A stretch of DNA of 64,000 nt. Origin: Xestospongia bergquistia (lineage: Eukaryota; Porifera; Demospongiae; Haplosclerida; Petrosiidae). The translations under genes and the position numbers were made by a program. The notes beneath the pieces were generated by a model. It did no database searches, was not told the DNA's origin, and saw only the letters and a list, made by a program, of their open reading frames with translations. This document shows, piece after piece, positions 46,810 through 58,170 of the stretch. Numbering within the stretch: position 1 is the first letter of the stretch; each line of letters opens with the position of its first letter. The stretch spans positions 6,553,821 through 6,617,820 of the forward strand of contig OZ014417.1 of the NCBI GenBank assembly GCA_963965975.1, in the 5' to 3' direction.

Positions 46810-47790
46810 TTTTAGTTTAGCTTTTTATAATTTTAGTTACTTATAGTTAGTTTTTCTGTAGATGGAATAAATTTAGTTAGTTTCTCTGCTTTAAGAATAA
46901 TTTTAGTTAGTTATAGTTGAGAAAGTTAATTAATTTTAATACATGTATTTTTAGATTAAAGGTATTGTTTGTTTTTCTTAAGAAGTATTTCATTTGTACC
47001 TGCCAATTGGTTCTTACAACACTTGATGCATGCTCAACTTTAGAAAAACTCTTTCAACTGGTGTTGATGAGGCAGGTATAATGAGAATATCCTGAGCCAT
47101 ATGTGCTAAAGTTGCATATAACTTTTCATTTTCTATCAAAAAATCTAATTGTGTAGTTGTCATCTAGTGTATATAATACTCTTGTATAGCAGTAATAGCA
47201 CTATCATTATTGTCGTCCTCTTCTACCCTATTATTCACCAAAGGTGAAAGGTATACATGTGGTCTTACTGCTCACTTGTATAGCAGTAATAGCACCACAG
47301 CTGTAATGTCTTCCTCTTCTATCCTATTATATACCCAAGGTGAAAGGTATACATGTGGTTTTACTGCATTGTAATAGAACTATCATTATCGGCTGTATTG
47401 TCTTCCTCTTCTTCACTTCTACCCTATTATACACCCAAGGTGAAAAGCATACATGTGGTCTTACTGTTGCATGCCCTACATGTGGTTGCATTGAATAGTG
47501 TCATCTTTAGTTGTCAGTTAACTTATCACTTACAAGTTATCATCATCATCTCATACTTTTGTGCAAGTATGACAGTTATTTATTGAGTACAGGTATCTGT
47601 TGCTTTTGTTCAATACTAACTATAATAGTTAGTTATAGTTAGTTTTTTACCATTATTGTGTTAATTTAGTTAGTTTAGTTAGTTAATTGTCAGATGAAAA
47701 AGATTTAGTTAGTTATACTTAGTTAACTAAAAGTCAAATAGGCTAAACTAAAAAGGTTTTAGTTATAGTTATAGTTAACTAAAACAGTAT
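46810..47790. repeat. TTAGTTA-rich blocks around a 95-bp tandem repeat
   Basis: 46810-46960 and 47610-47790 are dominated by TTAGTTA/TTATAGTTA words. Between them 47183-47465 holds three copies of a roughly 95-bp unit (GTAATAGCAC, CTTCTACCCTATTAT, GGTGAAAGGTATACATGTGG). The arrangement, with similar blocks on both sides, could be one large repeat element. No coding sequence is supported; the open frame at 47353-47586 lies within the repeat. Confidence 0.65.
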
Positions 47791-47821
47791 CAGACATTAT
47801 AATTTATTCATTGACTAGTAG

Positions 47822-49800
47822 ACGTCAGGGGTGTGGTTTAGTCTTAATTAGTCTGTGCACACTGCGATTTAACCTCTACTGGATCCATGATTCAAAAAGA
47901 ACGAACTGTGAGAAATAACATTAGTACAAGAGTAGTTTCAAGAACATGGTGTGATTATTTAACAAATCCCAGGAAGTGGCCTTACAGGTACATAATTTTG
48001 GCATCAATATGCGTTATCAAACTTGTCTTGAACTTTGTCTACGAGACACCTTCTGGACTTGAAGAAACGATTATTCAAATCTTGAACATAGACTCAACAC
48101 GTTACACTCTATTGTTTTCCGTTTATTCCTGGCCAAGTGCTGTAACTTGTTTAGTCTCTGGAATCATCATTGACCGATATTTAGGTGTACGAATGGGAAT
48201 ATTAGTCTTTTTAGTTGTTGCAACTGTGGGTCAAATCATTGTTGTATTTGGATGTTCTTTCAACAAATACTGGTTGATATTATTGGGTCGTTTTGTTTTA
48301 GGTATAGGTGCTGAGGCATCTCTGTTAGCAACATATGCTCTTGCAGCACTGTGGTTTAAAGGAAAGGAGTTGTCCTTTGTATTTGCAGTGCAGGCAGCAT
48401 TTAATCGCCTTGGAGGAGCAAGTGGACTTCTTTTAAATAGACCACTGTATGAGTTATTTGATTCTATAGGAAATAAATCCTTTCGTCTTGGTATTGTTTT
48501 ACTATTTGGTGTTGGGTTGTGCATATTCTCCTTAATAATGTCCATATTGTCAGCCATTTTGGACCAGAGAGCTGAACAAATATTAAAGAGACCAAAAGGA
48601 ACAGAGGAGCCATTCTCTTGGAAGCATTTTAAAAGCTTTGGTATTAACTTTTGGCTACTAACATTATCTATGACTGCTTTTTACGGAATTTTCTTTCCCT
48701 TTGTAGCTATTGCACAAGTATATTATCTGAGTAAATTTGGTTTGACTGTGAGTATGGCTAATGTTGCAAACATGCTGACTTATTTAGTTACAATAGCTGC
48801 ACCATTACTTGGCCTGATTGTTGATTGGACTGGCTTCCTTATATATTGGGGACTAAGTAGTTTTGTATTGTCTATTGGAGCCCATTTGCTACTTGTGGTT
48901 ACACTTGGATCATCCTTTATTCCTTTTGTGGTTACTTCAATCAATGGAATGTCTTATAGCATTATGGACACTGCAGTAAAACCAACTATTGCCATGTCGG
49001 TTGACAATCATCAATTGAGTACAGCATATGGGATATTGTCATCATGTTGTAACATTACTTATGCTATGGTTGATTTGATTTATGGACTTATTATTGATAA
49101 AAAAGGCTACTTTGTTTTGGAGGTCTTTTTAATGATAATACTCTCTTTTGGTGCTGTTTTTCTATTACTGGTTCTTTTTCGTATACATGGTACAAAATCT
49201 AACAAAATCAATACTTTTGGTAATGGATGTAAAAGAAAAATACATTCACCTAAAACATATACTATTCAGAAGTCAGATAATAATAGGGACAGTGACAGCA
49301 GCCAAGATGAAGAAGATCCTCTTCTTCCTGTGACTATATGAAGTATACATTTTATTTTTGTCATATAGGTCTGGCAGGAAACTCATACTTCATTGTGTAT
49401 TAAATTGATCCCACCCTCTGTGCCCTCTATATATACTATGACTTCCTCTCAAATGTTTGATATTAATAATATCAAAGGTCACAGATGATTATAGCGGAAT
49501 TAACCACGCCCTTGCTAGAACAGCAGATATAACTTTGCAAACGTGTGCTACTTTTGTTTTTATTGAGGTAGTGGAGGTCCACTGACGACTGTAAGCAATC
49601 CTACACAATGAAGTATGAGTTAGCTGTAGTCCATTAAAGAAATGTGTTTAAACTACTGTATCTAGAACTAATGTACAATACAAGTAATCAATAGATTGTA
49701 ACTCTAGATCCATTAGCTGTTTCTCTTAGTAAGTACATAATGTTAAGTCATGTCATACAAGTAATATTATATATTATAGTTAGAAAAGACAGAATCAAGT
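47822..49800. repeat. Right arm of the large inverted duplication
   Basis: Reverse complement of 39400-41365 with a spacer of about 6.4 kb. The 3' flank carries the matching plus-strand EMI-exon relic at about 49630-49690 and a MITE-like end at 49368-49425. Confidence 0.85.
47887..49341 (+). CDS. MFSD1-like major facilitator transporter, copy B
   Basis: Intronless, 484 residues, start ATG at 47887. Same twelve-helix MFSD1 pattern as copy A (YSWPSAVTC, RFVLGIG, WFKGKELSFVF). The N-terminus is seven residues longer, and the loop after the fourth helix reads GIGAEAS, closer to human MFSD1 (GIGGES) in lacking Asp. Ends DEEDPLLPVT plus Ile, keeping the dileucine-type sorting motif. Both copies are open throughout, so both may be functional. 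Expected role: proton- or ion-independent amino acid or dipeptide export from endolysosomes, by analogy to vertebrate MFSD1. Confidence 0.85.
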   Translation: MIQKERTVRNNISTRVVSRTWCDYLTNPRKWPYRYIILASICVIKLVLNFVYETPSGLEETIIQILNIDSTRYTLLFSVYSWPSAVTCLVSGIIIDRYLGVRMGILVFLVVATVGQIIVVFGCSFNKYWLILLGRFVLGIGAEASLLATYALAALWFKGKELSFVFAVQAAFNRLGGASGLLLNRPLYELFDSIGNKSFRLGIVLLFGVGLCIFSLIMSILSAILDQRAEQILKRPKGTEEPFSWKHFKSFGINFWLLTLSMTAFYGIFFPFVAIAQVYYLSKFGLTVSMANVANMLTYLVTIAAPLLGLIVDWTGFLIYWGLSSFVLSIGAHLLLVVTLGSSFIPFVVTSINGMSYSIMDTAVKPTIAMSVDNHQLSTAYGILSSCCNITYAMVDLIYGLIIDKKGYFVLEVFLMIILSFGAVFLLLVLFRIHGTKSNKINTFGNGCKRKIHSPKTYTIQKSDNNRDSDSSQDEEDPLLPVTI

Positions 49801-50449
49801 ATAATCCTACTACTTGTTGTTAAAAAATGACACTGTAGGTTGTGATGTACTCAATAGATTCAAATATTCAACATCTACTGGGACAGATGAAATATATATA
49901 TATAAATTTTTTACAGACAGTCAAATGCTGAAGACTCTGCCCATAGCTGCAACCAGATCAATAGCATCCATGATCTTAAGATCATAGAATAATATGAGAA
50001 GAAATTCCATAATGACAGATATATTGTAAGAAGGAGAAAACATATCACCAACTGAAGATAGAACTGGAGGTTTCAAAGAACCTTTTTCTACCTCACTTTC
50101 TGTTCATACATTCTTTTTTTACAGTTATTGTAACAGATGGTTGGAGAATAATATTGAAGTTACCAGGTGCATATAGATATTAATAGTAAATGTACTTACA
50201 TTTGATAAAAAGATATGAAGGTACAAACATTAATTATTATTTTTATCAAACAAAAAATTTGAAATCATATTAGACATTACTTTAGACTTAAAATTTGAAA
50301 TCATATTAGACATTGAGATGATTTCATCACTATGGGCATGGTTTAGTGAACACAGATAAAGTAATGCCTTCAAGAAGTTGCTGATCTTATATAACTAATC
50401 CTCACAATTTGCCAAGTAAATGTATGATTGTGATATCAATACATTTAAT
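49801..50449. other. Spacer, partly a local direct repeat
   Basis: A short direct repeat of AAATTTGAAATCATATTAGA occurs near 50258 and 50290. No gene seen. Confidence 0.4.
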
Positions 50450-50720
50450 TCAAATTTGTTGTCAAATTTGTCTACGACATACTAGGAGATCTTGAAGAAA
50501 TCATCATTCAAGTAACGAAGGTAGATTCCACACAATACACTCTATTGTATTATATTTATTCTTATTATAACAGTTTTATTTTCTGGAATTATCATTTATC
50601 AATTTCTGGGTTTATATACTGGAACATTGCAATTGCATTTGGAACATTGCAATTGATACAAAACACTTTTATTGGAGTTGATGTAAGTGCAGCTCAAAAC
50701 TATTTATTGTTAGCTGCATG
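50450..50720 (+). pseudogene. Fused relic: MFSD1-like piece followed by receptor piece
   Basis: 50460-50575 encodes an MFSD1-like segment (LEEIIIQV, VDSTQYTLL). 50630-50700 encodes FGTLQLIQNTFI, matching the extracellular piece of the receptor relic near 37700 (FGTLQLKQNIF). The order is the same as on the minus strand at 39.2 to 37.7 kb. It is therefore an inverted copy of that pair with most of the interior lost. Confidence 0.6.
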
Positions 50721-51867
50721 CAGTCCATCATGGGTGTGTAAAGTTGTTGACCCTTTGCTAAGAGAGGAAGGGTCTGGGGACAAACACATATAGGACTGGT
50801 ACAGCAAGAATGCAGATTCTTGTTAAGCAGTCACACCAACTTTTTTTATATGATTATAATTCAAAATGTCATTTTAACATATCAATTTTAAATATAGCTT
50901 ACATTAAAGGTGGACAATACAAAGATAATTAGAAGCAAAAATGTTTATACTATTAAATTTTCTTAATACTTTTAAAACTTGTTACAGAACTGTTTGTTAA
51001 GTAAATCTTTACAACAATTTAATATACATGTTGTCATTTAAAAGTAAGTTAAGTTTATCCAAAATTTAGTTGTTTAGAGTTGTTGACTGTACATTGATGG
51101 TACATGTGAGTTCACTAAAATAAGAGGCTGTAGTAAAATACTTTACAAATAGTTTCCTTATATTGAATACAATTGAATTTTTCACCCAATACATGGTATA
51201 TAAATCAGTTAGACATATAGACATATTTGTTAATTATACATCTATTGTTATATGTAATATAACATATAATGACCATCCACTTAATATCATCTAATAATAT
51301 TTAGAGTAAGGATATTTGGTTATCATGAAAACAGGGCTGTCTGTAACAATACTTATTTATAGTCAGCTGTTTGATATGATGTCATAGTATAAGATTATTA
51401 ATAACAAAAGTATATCACTTCTTATATCATTTTAGTTGGTTATTTTATAGGGATGTTCTCCATTATCTAGTATATCCACTGATCTGAGCCATCATCCTAT
51501 TAAAATGACTTATAAGTCATCAAAATAACAAGAAAGTTAAGTAATAATTAATGTATATCATATGTTGAATTGAGAATACCACCTGTATGTACTAAATTAC
51601 CAGTTCAAAAATTGTAATAGTTTGTTAACTTGAAAGAAATGTTCATTTCTAAAATAACATAGTACTACAAACATAGGTTGTTTCACCAAAAAATGTAACC
51701 ATATCATAACAATTAAATATCTCTCATTTTGTCAAGGATATTTTTCATATCACTAGTCACGTCTCTCTAGTTAGTTCTGACGTCAGTGATCAAGTTCCCT
51801 CAACAATATATGAACAACATGATCACTATAACCTCAACATTACTACTACCTTCTCCTATCTGTCATC
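50721..51867. other. AT-rich intergenic DNA
   Basis: No gene or repeat recognised. Confidence 0.45.
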
Positions 51868-53087
51868 ATGAAGATACCATTACCAACCTACTACCTCCTT
51901 GTTCTCCTTACTAGTACCTTGTACCATCATGTCTCCACTACTAACCTAGCTCTTTTGATGTTAACAACAACACCTGTACTGCAGCCTGTACTACCTGTAC
52001 TAACAAGGACATTACTAATACACAACAGCCAATAGCAACTCCAGAAGATAACACTACTTATCTACTTAATAAACTAATCAATACTACAAATAATAACACA
52101 CAACTCATACAATATATTGTACAAAAATTGGACAACATTGTCACTACACTCTCTCATATCAAAATACCACTACAACTAATGCTGGAGCTATCAATGATAT
52201 CCTCCTACTAGTGGAAGACCTCCTAGAATTACATAATGACTCCTCTCTCTCTCCTCTTCCTACATCATGTCAAGATATCAAGAAGAAACACCCAAACACT
52301 CATTCTGGTATGTACCTGATTAGTAACATCTGATGGAGAGACACAATATGTCTATTGTTATATGGAAGGGTTGTGTAACTCTGGAGGAGGATGGACAAGA
52401 ATAGCACATCTGGATATGTCTGACTCTAACTGCGGAATGTCCTCCTGGGTTTATACTGTACCAGTCAGGAGGTGTTAGAGCTTGTGGGAGACAGACCTCT
52501 AACAATCCTGGCTGTCAGTCAGTTAAATTCACTTCTAATGGTATAAGTTACTCTCAGGTGTGTGGTAAGGTAGTGGGGTATCAGTATGGATCACCTGATG
52601 CTCTTTATCCTGGTCCATATCAACATGAATCTTATGGCAGTGTCATTGATATCCACCATAACAATATCAATTCTTACTATGTTGATGGTATTAGTCTCAC
52701 ACATGGTTCTCCTCGTCAACATATCTGAACATATACAGCTGGACTTAACGAGGCTAGCCTTTATTTGGATGGTCATTACAATTGTCCCTGTTCTCAAGGC
52801 AGTCTTCAAAATTCCACTATTCCTTCATTTATTGGAAATGACTATTTTTGTGAATCTGGTAATCCAATAAATGGTGGTTGGCAATAAAGTTTTACACAGC
52901 CGATATTCTCTGGGATGGTAAAGGCTGTGGCTCTCTTGAACAGACTTGTTGTCAAGCTCCTGGTCTCCCATGGTTCCACAAGGTTCTTAAATCTATCACT
53001 ACTGACTATATTGAGATGAGAGATTGTGGAGATGAAGGTACAGACAATGAGGATGTCCTTGTTAACTACTATGAGATTTATGTTTAA
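51868..53087 (+). pseudogene. Secreted fibrinogen-like protein, broken
   Basis: Begins with an ATG and a clean signal peptide (YYLLVLLTSTL), then a Thr/Asn-rich stalk with a heptad-like stretch. It ends with a fibrinogen-related C-terminal region: YCYMEG, GGGWTRIAHLDMSD, GGVRACGR, SYYVDGISLTHGSPRQH, FIGNDYFCES, WDGKGCGSLEQTCCQ, and a final YYEIYV before the stop. This Cys-rich form is common in sponges and cnidarians. Several frameshifts and at least two in-frame stops (one replacing the Trp after RQHI) break it. Domain order and spacing are otherwise complete, so the loss is recent. A second lineage member in another individual might be intact. Confidence 0.75.
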
Positions 53088-53559
53088 TAAGTATAGTAAC
53101 ATTATGACTGACTATGTATGCGTTATGTAGTAGTCTTTAGATGAAACGTTTTAATTTGGTTGTCTATGCTGTTGCTTTATTTAAAATTAATTCACAAATT
53201 CTTCTGTTGTAATTGATCTCTCCTTATTAATAAAACAACAACAATTAATATAATTAACTATTATAATATAGTATGACAACAGTCAGCAAGAACTTACCAG
53301 ACATATATATATTATATAATCATTATACCCTTTTCTAATGATTGCAAGAAATTTACCAGTTATTTTGGCACTCAAAGCTTATTGCTGGAAATTATTTTTC
53401 CATTTGCTCTGTCAAAACAATTGGCTAAAGGAATTGACTGTCACTCTATCCCCATTGGTTGTATTGGTACAACTGATTCTATATCTTTATCTTTAGCTCA
53501 ATCTCTTTAAGGAATTTTTAATGTTCTTCTAGTAAATAGTCAAACCAGTTGTTCTTGTA
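53088..53559. other. Spacer between fibrinogen-like relics
   Basis: AT-rich, with faint similarity to the stalk of the preceding relic but nothing firm. Confidence 0.35.
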
Positions 53560-53850
53560 GTGCTTTGACTTCTTGTTGCCCCACTAAGTTTTCTCCCCTC
53601 CCTATTGATGTAAGGAAAGTAGCCTCATAGTGTATCTTCATGGATATTACCTTGTTAGTAGTGAGAAAGGACGATCCTATCTCTATTGTTATATGGAGGA
53701 ATAACGTAGCTATGGAGTAGGATGGACAAGAAGAGCATATTTTCTTATATCCGACTTTACATAAAACTGTCCTCCTGAGTTTAGACTGAACCAGTCAGGA
53801 GGTGTTAGAACTTATAGAAGACTGCAGTACGTTGATAGTTCATTTGGAGC
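53560..53850 (+). pseudogene. Second fibrinogen-like relic, N-terminal part
   Basis: Encodes YLVSSEKGRSYLYCYMEE, then VGWTRRAYFL and LNQSGGVRT, matching the equivalent part of the relic at 52.3-52.5 kb, with stops and a shift. Confidence 0.65.
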
Positions 53851-54189
53851 ATTAGCACTCTTAATAATAGCTTGCAAAAAAACTATGACCTAGTATGAAC
53901 TATGCAATGGCTTTTCTCTGTTTAAGGTTTGGATTGAGATTCAAATAATTTCCTGTTATACATCAATCTCTTGGTATTAGATTTGTATAACAGATTGTGG
54001 AATCAACACTTGACACTTAAAGATATCAGTTATATCCCGGTCTCTCTAAAAAGGAGAAATTCTTTTAATTAAGTTGACCCATTGTTGTCCTAGGTTTAAT
54101 TGTCATCAATTTTCAAACAATTTTAATACATGAAATAATCTATTTTTAAGTGCTAATGTTCCATTGTGCCATGATCATCTTGTTATAAT

Positions 54190-54313
54190 ACGAGTGAGAG
54201 TGGTATAGTCCTTACTAATGTCTCGTGTCCCAATAGTGGCTATAATCTTGCTGATTGTACATATAATGTATCCACTATTGACCTACGAGTTGCAGTACTC
54301 TGTATTGAAGGTA
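54190..54313 (+). pseudogene. SRCR-domain exon fragment
   Basis: Encodes TNVSCPNSGYNLADCTY and VAVLCIEG, the C-terminal half of a scavenger-receptor Cys-rich domain, ending at a perfect GTAAGT donor at 54314. The rest of the domain and neighbouring exons are missing. SRCR domains are abundant in sponge surface and aggregation receptors. Confidence 0.6.
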
Positions 54314-54799
54314 AGTAATTAATTTAGTAAGACACTAGTTATTTAGTACTTTGGTTTATTTTTTAATTAATTATTATTATTGCATATATATCAGAGTCCT
54401 TTATCCTAAATTATATTGTTTATTCATTAATTTTTGTCTGGCCCAATATTAATGATCTTTGTTTGTGATTCTATTAATTAACTTTTTGATATAAATTCTA
54501 TTTTAAATCATAAACAATTATACACAACTCTACACAAATTACAAGTTGTCTTGTGTTGTTTTTCTCTAGTTTATTTTAAGGAAGTGTTAAAGTACTGGTA
54601 GCAGTGTCATACTTTAATGTGAAAGGTATGTATTAAACTTTCATGTATGACCTTGGCCTAAAATACCTGGATGATATATCACTTTATCAATGTATGACAG
54701 TCATGTGATATTAACTTGATACCATCACTTTCCTGATTTGACCCTGCATACAGACATTAATTGACCCTTTCATGACCTCCTCTCTCTAATTTTAACTTT
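54314..54799. other. Spacer
   Basis: AT-rich, no gene seen. Confidence 0.4.
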
Positions 54800-54935
54800 A
54801 AGTCCTATATGTTAATGGTATTTATCTTACACCTGGTTCTCCTTGTCAACATAATTGGACAATTAAGGCTGGGCATATAGAGGCTAGCTTTTATATGGAT
54901 GGTTGTTACAATTGCCCCTCTTATTTATTATTTGA
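54800..54935 (+). pseudogene. Third fibrinogen-like relic, middle part
   Basis: Encodes YVNGIYLTPGSPCQHNWT and ASFYMDGCYNCPS, matching the DGISLTHGSPRQH region of the relic at 52.7 kb. Here the Trp after the His-Asn is kept. Confidence 0.65.
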
Positions 54936-55064
54936 AACTCAGTGTAATATTTCTCTGTAGTACTAATACGGTCTGCTTTACTCTCATAAATGCATTTGTA
55001 GTCCATGTTGTGCTGGTTTGACTATCTAATATGTATATGCTCCTCTATTACTATGTAGTTCATG

Positions 55065-55155
55065 ATGTTATGTAGATATAAATGAATGTCAATAAGAATT
55101 GATAACTGTGAAGACGTTTGCAATTCTCCTAGTAGCTTTTCTAGCTGTGTTCTGA
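55065..55155 (+). pseudogene. Calcium-binding EGF exon relic
   Basis: Starts after a TAG acceptor with DINECQ, then in a shifted frame NCEDVCNSPSSFSSC. This is the first half of a calcium-binding EGF domain like those at 31326-31451 and 27300-27416. Confidence 0.5.
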
Positions 55156-55314
55156 TAGTATGGACCGACTGCTAGTAATGAATTTAATGTAGTAACAGCT
55201 TGATGTGCACATATCATATAGAAAGTCAATACTAACTAGCATATCTGTATAATGCTTAAAAACTGGCAGTACATGTAACTATAAATTCATTCAGTTCTAT
55301 GATTTTTTGCCTTA

Positions 55315-55620
55315 GGTCCTGTTGAAGCATACAAGCTACATGACATCAAAGAAACTTGACACTTATGGTCTCGATGCTATCTCTTTTCTAATTGAATGGG
55401 AGCCTCCAATGATACCAAATGATATTATTACTAACTTTATGTCAACTTTATGAATGGTAGTGTAATATCTGTAGACAATCAGTTCATACTATATCTCCTG
55501 GAGGAACTGATACCATAATCAAGAAGTGGGAATAAGTATCTCAGCTATGACTAGTGGAAAAGAAGGACCTTGTCAGACTATGTCTATAATACAACTGAAC
55601 AGACAGGTTAGATTGATAGA
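55315..55620 (+). pseudogene. Fn3 exon relic of the receptor family
   Basis: Matches the second Fn3 exon of the 26.9-32 kb receptor at nucleotide level (GGGAGCCTCCA, GACAATCAGTTCA, CTCCTGGAGGAACTGATACC) and encodes DNQFILYLLEEL. Stops and shifts break it. Confidence 0.6.
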
Positions 55621-56454
55621 TGTATAGGTAAATGGGCAGATGAACAATTGACAAATGAGCAGACAGACAAATTGATAAAGAAATAGATATATAGATAGGT
55701 GAATAAGACATAGCATTGTTTTAAAAAGTTAACATATTTAATATAGAACCTGAGAATTTACAAAACTTTCAAATTGTTCTTTTATCAGTATTTTGTGATC
55801 CACTGCAGTTGATATCACATTGGAATCACCTTTTCTTTACAGTGGTATCATTACAACCTACCTCTTTAAATAGTCAGTTTAATGTCCAATCAAAATTTGG
55901 ATATATGCTGCCAACAAAATTATTCTTACAAATTGACAATTTAGGTAAATCTATTATTAATTTATTACACTGATATCCTCATGATTGTGAGCATATATTA
56001 CAAAGCCATTCAAACCATACTCATTAAATGTCAGAGGAGATACCATTGCTGGACTAGGAATGCCATCTCTATTAATATTACTTAATGACCAGACTGGTAT
56101 TGACTTTAATAGCTATTTTGTACAACATATATTCTCTTAAATAGTAGCAAATGTAGCTTCTCATATAGTAGATGTTGACAGAGTAATATCCACTGCAATC
56201 AAAATTAAACTGACGTTTCTGTTTCTAGAAGAGAGCAGAGGATTCATCTTTTATTATACTATGTTTTATTCTGAATCTATTCAAACATGTATTGTAACTT
56301 GTCTATTAAAAAGTATAAAAACACTCAATATATCTTATACTAGCAACTAAAGTTTATTGACTGGTATATTTGTGTCTACTTATCAACAGGTATTGTTCAT
56401 GCTATGAGTATTTCCAAAATTTTTCTCAAGTATGTTAATATCTAATAATAAAAT
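55621..56454. other. Spacer with unrecognised open pieces
   Basis: The plus strand is briefly open around 56010-56137 (LGMPSLLILLNDQTG), but I cannot assign it. A GATAGATA/ACAGACA-like simple stretch lies near 55605-55700. Confidence 0.3.
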
Positions 56455-57600
56455 TATATTAATACATAATCCTCCATTTTTTGTAGTTTATAACTTGGTC
56501 GATCAGCTCGTCCACCCGGGGTATTGGATATGCATCACCTCCGTGCAAATGCCAGTAATCAACACACAGCTGCAATGATCTGTCCTTTTTTACCAGTACC
56601 ACTGGAGCACTCCAAGCACTAGACTCTGGCTCTATAATTCCCTGGTGAAGTCCAACTCTTGCTTCACAGTGTCTCGATAGGAGTGTGGTAGGTGATAAGC
56701 CGACAGTCACACTGGATGGGTATCTCTAGTGAGATTATGGTGTTCCACCAAATTTGTACGACCAGGAGTATTACTAATCACATCACTAAATCTCTCTAAC
56801 AACTGCATCAGGTCCTCCTATTGCAATTGGGTGAGACTATTTCCAAAAATTGATTGACTATTTGACTGTGTGTTACTACTCTCTGTCCTGGTGGATATGT
56901 CCTGCTCCCCATCCAATACCTCTGTACTATGTAAAGCACTGCTTGATGAGGTATACTACTCATGTAACATATTGACATGGAACAACCGTTTCCTTTTCCT
57001 GCAATCACACATGTCCACAATATAATCGACTACTTAACTATCTTGTATGGCCCTTGCCATTGAGCAAGCAGCTTACTACTGGATGTGGGAAGAAGCACCA
57101 ACACTTGCTGTCCTGACTTAAAATCCCGAATATGGGCATTGTGGTTATACCATTTACGTTGTCTCTTCTGGGCATTAGATAAATTATTCTTCACATGCTG
57201 TTATTTTTGCTAGCTTGTCATGTATTGAGAGGATATGGGATACGACACTGTCTTCTCCAGGCCCTCCAGCTTCCCACGTATTCTTCAACATATCCAAAGA
57301 ACCATTCACAGCTCTCCCATACAAAGGTTCAAAAGGAGAGAACCCCATTGAGACCTGAGGCACCTCCTGATAATTGAACAGGAGATAGGGCAACATTTTG
57401 TCCCAGTCCTTGCCTTCACTTGTTGCCGCCTTCTTTAACATGGACTTCAGAGTTTGATTGTGTCCAATGAAAGGCTCTTTTACACATATCAGTGGTAATA
57501 GTAGATCCAAAGAGTTCAAAAAGAGAAACAATTGGGAGAGAAAATATTAAAGTGCTTTTCAACCTCCGAAAAAAATGGAGACTATCAGTTTTTCCTGACA
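56455..57600 (-). mobile_element. Ty3/Gypsy LTR-retrotransposon fossil, Gmr1-like domain order
   Basis: On the minus strand the C-terminal part of an integrase (about 57180-57530) comes first. An integrase tail region with a Gln-Trp-Gln-Gly motif (about 57020-57120) follows, then a linker, then the start of a reverse transcriptase with its LCVDY and DAYPIPRVDELID motifs (about 56455-56700). Integrase before reverse transcriptase is the order of the Gmr1-type Ty3/Gypsy group, not of ordinary Gypsy elements. No gag, protease, RNase H or LTRs are seen. The copy is truncated at both ends and broken at several points, so it is old and inactive. Without an LTR pair its age cannot be estimated. Confidence 0.75.
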
Positions 57601-57829
57601 ATGATTCTGGGTAAGACCAAGGTGGATAATTATATGTAATTTTATCATAAACAGCTATAGTACATACATTATTATAAGCAGCAAGACCTATGTTAATGAA
57701 TGTGATAAAAAGAATTTTCTAATAAGACAATATCCCATTGCTGGATTCCCTGCTGCTTAAGATAATAAAGAATAGGATCACAGCTTAGCTTTGGAACTTT
57801 GCTGGTGACTCTTAACAAGCCCTGATACT
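57601..57829. other. Spacer between retroelement fossil and UGT relic
   Basis: Nothing recognised. Confidence 0.4.
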
Positions 57830-58170
57830 TTGTCTATGGGTTCAATGAAGACAAAAGCTTTCCACTTTCAAGATATAACTCATGAAATTGACTTTCATTT
57901 AGTAGGAATTTGCCAGCAGACAGATACTCCATACCCCTCTCTAATGTTTTCTCTTTTAAATTAACCCAATTGTCTAGAGAACAAAAGGATACATTGTGTC
58001 CACACCTTACCAGTTCCTCTCCTAGCTAGGGCTAACAAAGGATACACATGTCCAGCAGAGGAGCTGCCAACAAAACATTTAACTTTTTGATGGAGTAATT
58101 TCATGTCTTATTGTCAGCCAAAGAATAACTGTCAGTTGAAAGAGCTGTTATAAGGAAGACAAAGCAAATG
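57830..58170 (-). pseudogene. UDP-glucuronosyltransferase N-terminal relic
   Basis: The minus strand begins MKNICFVFLITAL (signal-peptide-like). Across stops and shifts it reads KLNVL, SAGHVYPLLALA, and LERGMEYLSAGKFL, matching the first 90 residues of the intact enzyme at 58949 (LNVLFVSVPLPGHYTALLAL, MERGIKYLSAGKV). Only the N-terminal part is present. Confidence 0.65.

Noticed and set aside
46810-46960. Interstitial telomere repeat
   Set aside because: The words are TTAGTTA, not the TTAGGG of animal telomeres.
47353-47586. 77-codon open frame
   Set aside because: Falls in the 95-bp tandem repeat, no domain, composition driven by the repeat.
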